From an uncultured Prevotellaceae bacterium (GTDB taxonomy: Bacteria > Bacteroidota > Bacteroidia > Bacteroidales > Bacteroidaceae): a stretch of 64,000 nucleotides of DNA. Below, in pieces: positions 8,806 to 17,986 of the stretch; within the stretch, counting starts at the first letter, position 1, and each line of letters begins with the position of its first letter. Where the stretch lies: NCBI GenBank assembly GCA_902784565.1, contig CACZVE010000003.1, positions 1 to 64,000 on the forward strand. Direction: 5' to 3'. Under the pieces are notes generated by a model, which searched no databases, was not told the DNA's origin, and worked only from the letters and a program-made list of their open reading frames with translations. Position numbers and translations under genes: made by a program.

Positions 8806-11180
8806 TCTTGATTAGCAAAAAGATCAGGATTATTGTTACCTGTTGTTGAAGTTGCCTCTTCGGGCTTCTTTTCAGTAAATGGCTTCTCCTTGTCTATTGT
8901 TTCATCTAAGTTCTTCAGGAATCTCTTGATGCTTTCAGTTTCAGGTGATCCGTCCTTCTTGAAAAAATCTGAGAATGCATATTTCGTCTTATCTTCTTTG
9001 TTGAAAATCGGGTTATCGAATCCATAATTCTTAAAGACATCGTTCCACAGATAGAACAACACTTTTCCTACGAATTTCTTAGCATCGACCTTCTTATCGG
9101 TTTTCACAAAAAAGTATCCCAATTTTTTATCTTCGCTATTTGTAACAGTGTTGATTACCGAATTAATCTTTTCCAAGAATCTCCACCAGTCATATGTCGT
9201 ATCATCAATTTCTATCTTATAACCCTTATCCTCATGATCCTTAATGGGCATATAAACCCATTCCCAACGACGCTTAAATGCAGAATCAATTGGGAAAAGA
9301 CTCTGGTCACTGGTGTTCATAGTGGCCCAGATGTAGAGATTGGGCGGTAGCAACATTATTCTTCCTTTCCGAATATCATCTGAAAGAGTGGAATCAAAGT
9401 TACTTGTGTAGTTTTCAACGGAATCTTCGACATCAATAGCATTAGTAAGCATAAATTCTTCTTCCTCACTGAACGCTATATCAATAGCATCTCGAATATC
9501 AGAATCAGCTTCGATGGGATATACGGAGAAACCATTATCTGCACGGTCTAGAAGTTGGAATATATCTCCAAAAATCTGTGCACAGTTTCCACGGTTTATT
9601 TCCTCAATAATCAGGAATTGAGGCTTTATCTGTCCATCAGAGTCATCATTAACCTCTGGAGATTTCCCTTCATCTACTTTCATCTTAAGATTATCCCATG
9701 CCTCATCAAAATCGCTACTACACCCCTTTAGAATATCGATGAGCGTCCTTTCCAATTTCGATACTTTATTATTATCAGAACTTTCAAACTTATTTTTCAA
9801 CGTAGCTCTTTTTTTGCCTTGCGCTTCAACATTAATAGTTAACGTTTCATTATCATCAGCAACACCACTTATAATATATGTCTGTGTCTTCTGAACAACA
9901 ACACGTCCTTTTTCTTTAACTGTAGAGACAAGCTTTTCCCATCCATCTTCAAAACTTGCTTCAGAGCAAGCCTCAAGCTTATTTACAATCCAATTAGCTA
10001 TAGCATGTTGAACTGATTTGCCTGTTTGTGGTCCTATGGGTAACCCAAAGACACCGTTATTCCAGAGATTGGGCCATTCTTTAGATACTAAAGTCTTAGG
10101 AAACTTGAATTCTCTTGATAGAATTAAGTCATAATCACCTACAGAATTTATAACATAGCGACCATTGTCTGTGTCAAATTCGTGAATTGCAGAAGTACTG
10201 CCAATCGAACAACCTTCCGTGTATTTTTTCCATGCACCAAGATATGCCTTTAGGAATACTTGCTTCACAAACTGATATGTAATCTTTGACTCTTCAATAG
10301 GCTTGCCATTTTCAGTTAGAGGCCCTTGTGCTCCATACACATTGCCTTTTCCCATTATTGGCTTATAAGCACCAACGAATGTAGAATAGTCACTATCAGG
10401 ATGGAATGTCGTACGAATGACTGCTTCCCCATTCGTTTGTTTTGTAATCTCGTGAGATTTTCCAGTACCTGGAGCACCGTAAAATATTTGCTGAAATGGT
10501 TTCGTGTTATCGATACTAGTTTTGACTGAATTATTATCCATAAATATATTAAATTCTGATTTTGATAAACTTTTTAGGATTGAATCTCTTCCCTTTATAG
10601 TCAGATAATAATAACCATTCTTTAGGCTTTGTAGAAATTCATTGTCATATTTGACCTCATATACATCTGTTTGAATTGGGGAATCTTTTCTTTTTAGTTC
10701 TTTACCAATGTATTTTATTTCTACTTTATGATCTTTACCCATCAAACTATAAATACTCTCAAAAGTCTCATCTTTAGTAAATCCTGGCAGCCGATCTTCA
10801 TTAATAATTTCAAATTTAATAATTTTGTTATTAGTACTTTTTACTGGGTTTAGGAATACCCTACAGCATTCATTTACTTTTAAGAAATATTCTTTCTCTG
10901 AATTATTATCAATAACTGTTATTTCAATTTCATCTCCAGGATCCATATGATAATCATCATAAATATCCCCCATTCTTTTAACCCTATATTCATTATTTTC
11001 TCTTTTGGAGTATAAAGAATATGTTTTCCCTGTATATATATCTTTTAATTCAACAGAGACACCTTCAGGAAAAATTGTACTTAATTCTTGGTCTTGTCCG
11101 ACCATATATTTGTCGTGAGTATTGCCCATACCCAATTCTGTCAAATTTGGTCGATGAATGTATCGGATGACTTTTGTCAT
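8802..11180 (-). CDS. McrB-like AAA+ restriction subunit
   Basis: The 792-residue protein has an N-terminal region of about 230 residues likely to hold the DNA-recognition part. An McrB-type AAA+ motor follows: Walker A FYGAPGTGKSHEITK at about 235-245, Walker B LIIEEINRGNCAQIFGD at about 522, and the McrB-type sensor motif ATMNTSDQSLFPID at about 615, followed by FKRRWEWV. McrB-family motors use GTP rather than ATP. The stretch between Walker A and Walker B (about 280 residues) is longer than in minimal McrB and holds an insertion. It lies between methyltransferase and nuclease genes with 2-base spacing and 4-base overlap. It corresponds to LlaJI R1. Confidence 0.87.
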   Translation of the reverse strand: MTKVIRYIHRPNLTELGMGNTHDKYMVGQDQELSTIFPEGVSVELKDIYTGKTYSLYSKRENNEYRVKRMGDIYDDYHMDPGDEIEITVIDNNSEKEYFLKVNECCRVFLNPVKSTNNKIIKFEIINEDRLPGFTKDETFESIYSLMGKDHKVEIKYIGKELKRKDSPIQTDVYEVKYDNEFLQSLKNGYYYLTIKGRDSILKSLSKSEFNIFMDNNSVKTSIDNTKPFQQIFYGAPGTGKSHEITKQTNGEAVIRTTFHPDSDYSTFVGAYKPIMGKGNVYGAQGPLTENGKPIEESKITYQFVKQVFLKAYLGAWKKYTEGCSIGSTSAIHEFDTDNGRYVINSVGDYDLILSREFKFPKTLVSKEWPNLWNNGVFGLPIGPQTGKSVQHAIANWIVNKLEACSEASFEDGWEKLVSTVKEKGRVVVQKTQTYIISGVADDNETLTINVEAQGKKRATLKNKFESSDNNKVSKLERTLIDILKGCSSDFDEAWDNLKMKVDEGKSPEVNDDSDGQIKPQFLIIEEINRGNCAQIFGDIFQLLDRADNGFSVYPIEADSDIRDAIDIAFSEEEEFMLTNAIDVEDSVENYTSNFDSTLSDDIRKGRIMLLPPNLYIWATMNTSDQSLFPIDSAFKRRWEWVYMPIKDHEDKGYKIEIDDTTYDWWRFLEKINSVINTVTNSEDKKLGYFFVKTDKKVDAKKFVGKVLFYLWNDVFKNYGFDNPIFNKEDKTKYAFSDFFKKDGSPETESIKRFLKNLDETIDKEKPFTEKKPEEATSTTGNNNPDLFANQE

Positions 11181-11182
11181 TT

Positions 11183-12688
11183 TTAAATGTATTGTTTAAT
11201 AATTGTTGCAATTTGCTTTGCCATAAGGACTGGAACAGCATTTCCAATCTGCATATATGTCTTTAGATATGCGCCTAGGAAGAGGTAGTCGTCAGGGAAC
11301 GACTGTACTCTAGCAGCTTCTCGAGGGGTAATACTTCTTATCTGAAAAGGATGTATGTGGGATAGACAATCCATTCTTAAATGTGCAGTAATAGTTCTGC
11401 AAGGCCTATCAGCATATAATTTATAATACTTATCTTTAAAAATTCCATTGCGATGTGCATAGGGCATAATGTCTGCAATCTTGGGATTTGTTGCATCCTC
11501 TCCCGGATCAAGTCTTTTAAAAATCTCATAATTCACGTCGCTACAATAACGGGCTTTATGATTGAAAACATATGGAATGTGACGGCCTTGATTTATCTGG
11601 GATAGATATTCATTCCCAGAACTGTCATAGCCATTAGCTCCGATCTTCATGCCAGTCTTTTCATCATCGACCTCTGTCATACCCTTAATTCTGGGAGCAT
11701 CAAGAGGCTTTATATTTTCAAGTGCATCTTGAAGAATATAATGAGGATTCTTCTTGCACGCCTCTTCTATTTTTTTGAAAAGAACTTCGGGAGTAACATG
11801 TTTGGAATAAGAGATGTCATCCCGAATGGCTAGATAGATTAGCCTTTCTCTGCTTTGCGCTACCCCGAAGTTCACAGAATTCAGTAAACGATAGGCCACA
11901 TCATATGTATATATTTTACCTCCTTTTTCAACTTTAATAGCTTTATAATCTTCTACAACCTGATCTGCAACGGAGAGCATACCTCGTACATTCTCCATCA
12001 GCACAAATTTTGGGCAAATTTTCTTTATTGCCTCAATATAGTACTTATACAGCTCGTTCCTAGGATCGTCAATTATACGACGCTGATTTGCACTACTAAA
12101 GCTTTGGCATGGCGGACCTCCAACCACAATGTCGATATCTTCAGTTACGTAATCATCAATATTAGACACGATCTTTCGAATGTCTTCTTTAAGAACACAA
12201 TCCGAAGGGAGTTCAGGATGATTATATCGATATGTACGGACACACACATCTTCAAAGTCATTCGCAAAACATACCTTATAGCCTGCCTGCGTGAAGCCAC
12301 AACTAAGGCCTCCTGCTCCAGCAAAGAAATCAACCATTGTAGGCTTTATAGATAAAGAATTATCTGATTGACAAGTTTTTCTCTTCTTATTGCTTAATTT
12401 ATCTAACTGTTCTCCGTATAACTCTTTATTATTCAAATAGAATCCAACAGAAGAAATAAAACGGATATAGTTTTGACCTACCGTTTTCTTTAAGAGTGTC
12501 AGATCTTCTTCAGATTCAATCATACCCATATCAACCATTTCCGAGATTATTTCTTCAGATGGTTTTTCTAATAAAGGTATAATCTTCTTTTCTCGCTCAG
12601 CTATTACTTCCACTAAGCGAATATATACGAGAATCAGTTCAAGAAACTCTTCTTTGTTCTGTATATTAGTTACTTTTTTAAATATCAT
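11183..12688 (-). CDS. DNA cytosine-C5 methyltransferase with N-terminal extension
   Basis: The 501-residue protein shows the cytosine-C5 methyltransferase motifs in order: motif I VDFFAGAGGLSCGF at about residue 117, motif IV GGPPCQSFSSANQR with the catalytic Cys at about 193, motif VI ENVRG, motif VIII QSRERLIYL and motif X QIGNAVPVLMAKQIA near the C-terminus. It transfers a methyl group from SAM to C5 of cytosine in the restriction target. About 110 residues precede motif I and match nothing I recognise. It starts at the stop of the other methyltransferase gene (1-base overlap), and the McrB-like gene follows after 2 bases. Two methylases fit an asymmetric target, one for each strand, as in LlaJI. 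Confidence 0.93.
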   Translation of the reverse strand: MIFKKVTNIQNKEEFLELILVYIRLVEVIAEREKKIIPLLEKPSEEIISEMVDMGMIESEEDLTLLKKTVGQNYIRFISSVGFYLNNKELYGEQLDKLSNKKRKTCQSDNSLSIKPTMVDFFAGAGGLSCGFTQAGYKVCFANDFEDVCVRTYRYNHPELPSDCVLKEDIRKIVSNIDDYVTEDIDIVVGGPPCQSFSSANQRRIIDDPRNELYKYYIEAIKKICPKFVLMENVRGMLSVADQVVEDYKAIKVEKGGKIYTYDVAYRLLNSVNFGVAQSRERLIYLAIRDDISYSKHVTPEVLFKKIEEACKKNPHYILQDALENIKPLDAPRIKGMTEVDDEKTGMKIGANGYDSSGNEYLSQINQGRHIPYVFNHKARYCSDVNYEIFKRLDPGEDATNPKIADIMPYAHRNGIFKDKYYKLYADRPCRTITAHLRMDCLSHIHPFQIRSITPREAARVQSFPDDYLFLGAYLKTYMQIGNAVPVLMAKQIATIIKQYI

Positions 12689-13893
12689 TACTTTATCTTA
12701 TCCAAATTCAATTTTACAGATTTTGCAAGCGCCTCTGCAAACAATGGAGGCACTGCATTGCCTATTTGCTTATATTTTTCGCCTCTAGACCCTCCAAACT
12801 CAAAATCATCAGGGAATGACTGGATTCTAGCAGCTTCACGAACAGTAAACGTTCTTCTTTGCGATTCGTCTGGATGGATGAACTGGAAGCCATCTTTGTA
12901 TATATGAGCTAAGATGGTTTTTGAAGGCAAATCCCACCACTGAACAACATAACTATTGTCAAAAACTCTGGCATGCTCATGTTCATATTGGGGCATAGTC
13001 CTTCTAAGTTGGCCAAAAGTCCAATGATTATGAATCATTACTTGGAACCGCTCTCTGTCCATAGCATTATGGCTACGAGCGATATGGTCTTTTAATGGAT
13101 GTTTACCAGATGCTCCAATCCTCTGCAGAAATTCATTATCGCACGGATAATCATATACATCTGTGGAAGCATCACAACCTGGCTCTACAGATGGCAAATC
13201 ACCTATAGCCTCTTTTACGTCTACATATCTTTTTCTTCCTTCTCTTTCCTCTTCTGGGGTTTCAGGGTTCCAATGGGTTTTTTTTACATCATTATATAAT
13301 TGCATCGCATCGATGTCCAGATCTTTACGTACACCGATAATGATAACTCTCTTTCGTAATTGGGGAACACCATAATTCGCCGTATTGTGTACGAGAATCT
13401 CAGGATTGTCAATAACCTTATATTTATGACTGAGAGCCTTTATGACCTTCGGAAATATAGGAGCACCTTCAACCTTCGCAGACAAAAGTCCCGTTACATT
13501 TTCAAACACAAAGAACTTTGGATTATAATGCTCCAGAATCTTCACATAACTTTCAAAAAGATAATTTCGAGGGTCAGATGCCATTTTCTTACCATCTCGT
13601 ACTCTACCCGCTGTGGAATATGCTTGACATGGAGGGCCGCCAATGATAATATCAACAGGTCGGCCTTTTACTGCATTCTCGATTCTGTCGATTATATCCT
13701 TAGATGTTATATCGTTCTCTATAACTTCCTCATTGTAGTTCTCATATCCGTAATGCTTCATCCTCATCCTCAAAGACTCACAAGCCCAATGGTCAATTTC
13801 GACATGGGCTAATGCTTTGAAGCCCTGACGGTAAAAACCTTCAGAGAGTCCTCCACACCCAGCAAAGAGATCTATAAATGTATATTGTTTCAT
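12688..13893 (-). CDS. DNA cytosine-C5 methyltransferase
   Basis: The 401-residue protein has the full set of m5C methyltransferase motifs: motif I IDLFAGCGGLSEGF at about residue 8, motif IV GGPPCQAYSTAGR with the catalytic Cys at about 87, motif VI ENVTGL, motif VIII PQLRKRVIIIG and motif X QIGNAVPPLFAEALA. Length is standard. It differs clearly from the adjacent methylase, so the pair is not a recent duplication. It is the second gene of the operon, 26 bases after the GIY-YIG gene. With its partner it would protect host DNA from the McrB/McrC-like restriction complex. Confidence 0.94.
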   Translation of the reverse strand: MKQYTFIDLFAGCGGLSEGFYRQGFKALAHVEIDHWACESLRMRMKHYGYENYNEEVIENDITSKDIIDRIENAVKGRPVDIIIGGPPCQAYSTAGRVRDGKKMASDPRNYLFESYVKILEHYNPKFFVFENVTGLLSAKVEGAPIFPKVIKALSHKYKVIDNPEILVHNTANYGVPQLRKRVIIIGVRKDLDIDAMQLYNDVKKTHWNPETPEEEREGRKRYVDVKEAIGDLPSVEPGCDASTDVYDYPCDNEFLQRIGASGKHPLKDHIARSHNAMDRERFQVMIHNHWTFGQLRRTMPQYEHEHARVFDNSYVVQWWDLPSKTILAHIYKDGFQFIHPDESQRRTFTVREAARIQSFPDDFEFGGSRGEKYKQIGNAVPPLFAEALAKSVKLNLDKIK

Positions 13894-13919
13894 TAATATA
13901 AGTCAATTCAAATATATCA

Positions 13920-14978
13920 CTACTTTCTTGCCTTGATTTTTTTTGCGTCATGCTCTAAGTCTGCAAAAGTAAAGCCATTCTCAAGATATTGTATATATTG
14001 GTTTAAAGCACAAGAATAAGTATGATGAATGTTTAAAACTTGCTCTTTTTTTAAGATCTCCGAATGAATTTGCTGCAACACTCTTACGTCCGTAATATCA
14101 GAAATGAGTGATGATATTTTCATTCCCTTCATTATCTCTTTTATAAAAGAACCTTTCAGAGCTGAATAATATCTTGGCATAGTTTTTATACCTCTAAAAA
14201 CTATGCCTTCATCTTTATACTTTTGTTGGCTAACCAAACTACAAGTCTTCTGAACATTATCAGATCCTTTCTGATTATTGACGAGATTTGCGTCATATTC
14301 GAAGTCTTGATACGTATATCCGTTCTCTAGGTAGCTTAAATACTTACTAATAGAACAAGAATACGTTCCATGTATTTCTCTCTCTCTTTCCTTCTCCTTT
14401 ACTGCCTCACGTAATTTATAAAGCAATTCTATGTCATTAATCTCTGAAATATTATCCTTTATTCGCAATTCATCCATAGTTTCTCTTATCAACTTACTAT
14501 TCAGATGGATGAAATATTGAGGCAGGATTTTTTGGCTACAGAAAAGTGGCGACGATCCTGCAGAAGCTATATCTTCTTTTACAGAAGGTATTTCAATTGA
14601 TTTTTCTTTTCTTTCCTTGGCTTTTGATGTAGGCCTCTTGGTCTTTGAGGAGAATTCCTCAATTTCAGCATCGTCTAACAACTCTGCAACCTCCCTAAAT
14701 ATACTCAAAGCCTCTTCAGGTCTGACATTAAAGAACTCTCTGTTATCCCTTATTCGAAGATTCGTGAACCTTTCGATGTAATGATGAACAAGCCTCTCTG
14801 CTTTCTGGTACTTTGCCGTCTTTAGAGTAGCATATTTCTCAAAAGGTAAAGGGACAGAGGTGTTGTCTAGCGTTTTAAGCCTTTCTTCCATATTTGATGT
14901 CATACCGATCTTAACCCAATCTTCACGGAAGCTAGGGTTCGTCAGGATATATACATAGCCAATATCTTTTTTTGCCAT
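13920..14978 (-). CDS. GIY-YIG nuclease-like protein with two C-terminal repeats
   Basis: This 352-residue protein opens the restriction operon. Residues 1-100 form a GIY-YIG/T5orf172 (MUG113-like) domain: GYVYILTN supplies the G-Y/Y-I strand, VKIGMTSNMEERLK follows, and REFFNV is near the end of the domain. A basic linker follows (about 110-130). The rest holds two copies of an 80-residue unit, at about 152-231 and 267-346, sharing the cores HGTYSCSISKYLSYLENG and HHTYSCALNQYIQYLENG. The repeats probably mediate DNA or protein binding, but no function is known to me. The first ATG is used; a good promoter lies 26 bases upstream. It may be an accessory nuclease or a regulator of the system. 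Confidence 0.8.
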   Translation of the reverse strand: MAKKDIGYVYILTNPSFREDWVKIGMTSNMEERLKTLDNTSVPLPFEKYATLKTAKYQKAERLVHHYIERFTNLRIRDNREFFNVRPEEALSIFREVAELLDDAEIEEFSSKTKRPTSKAKERKEKSIEIPSVKEDIASAGSSPLFCSQKILPQYFIHLNSKLIRETMDELRIKDNISEINDIELLYKLREAVKEKEREREIHGTYSCSISKYLSYLENGYTYQDFEYDANLVNNQKGSDNVQKTCSLVSQQKYKDEGIVFRGIKTMPRYYSALKGSFIKEIMKGMKISSLISDITDVRVLQQIHSEILKKEQVLNIHHTYSCALNQYIQYLENGFTFADLEHDAKKIKARK

Positions 14979-15003
14979 TAACTTGGTTTTAAGTTCTGAG
15001 ATG

Positions 15004-15033
15004 CAAAGATAATTGTTTTTTCTTATAATTCAA
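15004..15033 (-). promoter_or_regulatory. Promoter of the restriction-modification operon
   Basis: On the minus strand TTG (complement of 15031-15033) is followed after 19 bases by TATCTTTG (complement of 15004-15011), a perfect Bacteroidota -33/-7 pair. It lies just upstream of the GIY-YIG start at 14978 and should drive the whole six-gene operon down to vsr. Confidence 0.75.
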
Positions 15034-15067
15034 ATAAAAAACTAATTTTTTAATAACATTTTTGAAA

Positions 15068-15090
15068 AGAGCCGTTTTTACGGCCTTTTG
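15068..15090 (-). terminator. Rho-independent terminator
   Basis: On the minus strand GGCCGT-AAAA-ACGGC forms a short GC stem followed by TCTTTT. It lies immediately after the stop codon (15093-15095) of a minus-strand reading frame. It suggests that the reading frame was once a real gene, and it insulates the operon promoter at 15004. Confidence 0.6.
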
Positions 15091-15092
15091 CC

Positions 15093-15322
15093 CTACTCTT
15101 CCGTAGTTGATTTACTTTCTTTCATCAAGGGCGACACCAAGACTTCTTCTGTTGTGATTATCTTACCATCATGATAGTATTCTGGAGAAATGTCATCTTT
15201 TTTTTTATTCCCAAAGTTTAGGATACAGAATACAGTTTTTTGCGAGGGGTAAGCTTCGAATCTACAAAATCCGTTAAAAATTTGTTTGTTTCGATATAAA
15301 TGGCTATCTTTGTAGGCAGATA
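15093..15322 (-). pseudogene. Probable 3' remnant of an unrecognised gene
   Basis: A minus-strand frame of about 75 codons without an in-frame ATG near its beginning reads like protein: it includes FNGFCRFEAYPSQKTVFC, then NFGNKKKDDISPEYYHDG and ITTEEVLVSPLMKES, and stops at 15093. A terminator hairpin follows directly. The upstream end is closed by a stop inside the promoter region of the plus-strand methyltransferase-kinase gene. This looks like the C-terminal tail of a gene whose front was removed when a neighbouring module was inserted. I do not recognise the family. Confidence 0.45.
15281..15312 (+). promoter_or_regulatory. Promoter of the methyltransferase-kinase gene
   Basis: TTTGTTTG at 15281-15288 precedes TATCTTTG at 15305-15312, with a spacer of about 20 bases depending on which TTG is counted. 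It resembles the promoter at 1352-1383, which also has TTTGTTTGTTTC before TATCTTTG. Transcription would start about 25 bases before the gene. Confidence 0.7.
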
Positions 15323-15343
15323 ATTAACACTAAGACAATATAA

Positions 15344-17980
15344 ATGATTATGGCTAACAACAAAGATAACTACTATTCGTTGATTAAAGACGTTATAGAC
15401 AATTATTATCAGTACAACCCTGATACGTTAATGCCTTTGTTGATGATGGCATTGGCACTCAAGGGGAATCTTAAGATAACTGAAGGAAAGGCTGCTCCTG
15501 AAATTTCTGCATGCATACTTTCTCCCAACGAGATCAAAGACTATGAATGGGTAAAACTCAACGGACAGTTGAAATGTCAGGTTGACAAATGGATTAAGGA
15601 AGGAGTCAACGTAGTTGCTGTGAGTATGGAAATAGGTAGGAGTCTGATTCCCATCTATCATACAATCAAACGAAATGACGAGAGAGACGTTGTTATGGAA
15701 TACCATCATAGGATCGGACGCCTTATTCATCACTCCAACAATCAACAAAGTGAGAGAGCACAGCGCCAATATGCCACCTATGTTTTGGCAACCGAATTAC
15801 TCAACGTCAGAAAACTCTCGGAAGAGGAACATATCAAGATATTCAGCCATATTCTTGATAAATCAGGTTTGCAACCTAAACGTCCTCGAATAAGGGTGGC
15901 TTTGGCATTGAGAACACTACTGAATTACGATGGCAAAGGACTCGTATATAATCCCTTTACCGGTTGCTCTATTGCAGGAGCCCTGCTTCGCTCCAAGAAC
16001 AATTACTATGGCGACGGTGATCTCAACGAAAAAATCTATGCTGCCGGATTGTTGTTGAATTACGGGATGGGTGTTTCCAATGAACATTACATCCAGCGTG
16101 ACTCCAGAAACTGGCTTTCTGGTAAAAAGATTGACTACGTCATCTCTACCTACACTGGCTACATAAATGGGGAGTCGGCCTTTGACTTCTGCCTTGGGAA
16201 ATGTCTGAATGATAAGGATTTCAACGGACGCTATGCTGGTGCCGTATTGCCCAGAGAAATTTTCGAGAAACAGACCACCAATTTCAAGAAAGCGTTGGAA
16301 CGCGATTGGATTGAAGCCATTGTGTTATTGTCATTCGGCGAAGCAATAGTAGTTGTCAATGCCCAAAAAGATAATGAACATAAAGGAAAAATCCGATTTA
16401 GTGATGGCACTAATCCCTTTACGCAGAATCTGCCTATCGATAAATTACTTAAACATATGCTCTATTCAAGAACGATTAAGGTTAGTGATGTTAAGAAACA
16501 GGGCTACCTTAAATCGCTTGTATTGACTGAGCCGGCAGATATAGAGGACCATGAGAAAGTTCGACTAGGAGATTTGGTAACTCAGATACCACGGTCTGTC
16601 TACCAGCTCGATGATTACGACGAGGATGATCGTAATTTGGCTTATATCAATCACGCAGAGACCTATATTTGTAATTCCTGCTGGGATGAAAACATATATC
16701 GCAAGCCTATCCGTCATCTTTTCAGTCCAGTGTATATGCTAGATAAGGATTGTCTGATAGTTAATTCGGCAGGACATACCGAGCCCAGAATGTTTAATGC
16801 TGATGCTGGCTTTGCTTTCTTTGAAGATGGATATGCCTTTGCGCCTAATAATGGCGTTGATCTTAATTGGCTTGTTTCAGAGTTAGATTCACCATATATT
16901 ACACATCAACTTCATCCATATGGTTATAACGATATGGTGCCTGAGCCATTGACCGAAGACGATTATCTAAATCTGATTGTCTATAAGCCAATATTAAATA
17001 AAGAGGAGGAAAGAGACAATGAAGAATTATCTGATGAAGAGAAGGCACATGATGCATTGCCTGCAGGGTTTGTTATTGAAAACGACAACAAACGTTATAC
17101 CATTCTCAACTATCTCTCATGTGGAGCTTTTGGATATACATACCGTGCAGAGATGCTGAATCAACATAATGGTTTAAAAGAGATTGTGGCCATCAAGGAA
17201 TTCTATCCAAGATTACGGGACATTGTTGCTTATCGGGATAATACTACAAATTGTCGAATGCAAGTGGATCTAGACTCTCCTTATTTGGAAGAGAAATTCA
17301 CTAGTATGCGTAAGATGTTCTACAACGAGGGTGATTTTCTTCGCCGAATGTCTGATACTCCAGACAATCATGTAACTCAATTTAAGTCATTATTTGATTT
17401 TGAGCCTACGGGTACAATATATTATATCATGAAATTATATAAAGGCGCAACACTTGATGACATTATAAAATCGGGGCAGATGCCAACATCAGAACCATTG
17501 ATAATCAAGAATATAGTATTGCCATTATGTAAAGCCCTCCAGACAATGGAAAGTCATATGATTCTGCATTTGGACATTAAACCTGACAATATTGTCATTG
17601 ACGAGAACGGTGAGGCGGTGTTGATTGATTTTGGAGTAGCTCAGCAGTATAACGATGAAGGCGATAATACCGATGTGAGAGGAGACATACACCAGTATGG
17701 CGAATGGTCAGCACCAGAAAATCGTGGAGGTGCCATGAAGCATTTTTGTCCTCAGTCAGATATCTATAGCGTAGCCGCCATATTGTATACGCTATTGTCC
17801 GGTGGCAAAACACCATCTTATGAGCCTAACGAGAATATCTGGCTTGTAGATCAATTGAATTGTTCAGAGGAAATAAAGAAGGCTATTAACGAAGGAATGG
17901 CAGAATATTCAAACGATAGACCTGCTAATGCACAACGTTTCCTTAATCTCTTCCCTGGATGTGAGGATATTAAACTTTGA
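15344..17980 (+). CDS. Degenerate DNA methyltransferase-HsdS-like-Ser/Thr kinase fusion
   Basis: The 878-residue protein has three parts. Residues 1-390 resemble HsdM-type N6-adenine methyltransferases: a SAM-site-like VYNPFTGCSIAGALL lies at about 200, but the catalytic NPPY/F position is ISTYTGY, so methylation is unlikely. Residues about 400-560 resemble an HsdS recognition half (RLGDLV, DCLIVNSAGHTEPRMF, FAFAPNNGVD, then WLVSELDSPYI). From about 584 there is a eukaryote-like kinase with every key motif: the glycine loop LSCGAFGYTYRA, VAIKEF, HLDIKPDNIVID, IDFGVA and WSAPEN. This suggests a DNA-sensing module controlling a kinase. A second ATG at 15350 is an equally good start. The HAD gene follows after 6 bases. 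I know of no described system with this exact architecture. Confidence 0.75.
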   Translation: MIMANNKDNYYSLIKDVIDNYYQYNPDTLMPLLMMALALKGNLKITEGKAAPEISACILSPNEIKDYEWVKLNGQLKCQVDKWIKEGVNVVAVSMEIGRSLIPIYHTIKRNDERDVVMEYHHRIGRLIHHSNNQQSERAQRQYATYVLATELLNVRKLSEEEHIKIFSHILDKSGLQPKRPRIRVALALRTLLNYDGKGLVYNPFTGCSIAGALLRSKNNYYGDGDLNEKIYAAGLLLNYGMGVSNEHYIQRDSRNWLSGKKIDYVISTYTGYINGESAFDFCLGKCLNDKDFNGRYAGAVLPREIFEKQTTNFKKALERDWIEAIVLLSFGEAIVVVNAQKDNEHKGKIRFSDGTNPFTQNLPIDKLLKHMLYSRTIKVSDVKKQGYLKSLVLTEPADIEDHEKVRLGDLVTQIPRSVYQLDDYDEDDRNLAYINHAETYICNSCWDENIYRKPIRHLFSPVYMLDKDCLIVNSAGHTEPRMFNADAGFAFFEDGYAFAPNNGVDLNWLVSELDSPYITHQLHPYGYNDMVPEPLTEDDYLNLIVYKPILNKEEERDNEELSDEEKAHDALPAGFVIENDNKRYTILNYLSCGAFGYTYRAEMLNQHNGLKEIVAIKEFYPRLRDIVAYRDNTTNCRMQVDLDSPYLEEKFTSMRKMFYNEGDFLRRMSDTPDNHVTQFKSLFDFEPTGTIYYIMKLYKGATLDDIIKSGQMPTSEPLIIKNIVLPLCKALQTMESHMILHLDIKPDNIVIDENGEAVLIDFGVAQQYNDEGDNTDVRGDIHQYGEWSAPENRGGAMKHFCPQSDIYSVAAILYTLLSGGKTPSYEPNENIWLVDQLNCSEEIKKAINEGMAEYSNDRPANAQRFLNLFPGCEDIKL

Positions 17981-17986
17981 TGAAAG

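Noticed and set aside
15344..17980. Complete type I restriction-modification system
   Set aside because: No HsdR-like translocase gene is nearby, the methyltransferase catalytic motif is missing, and the recognition part is fused to a kinase.
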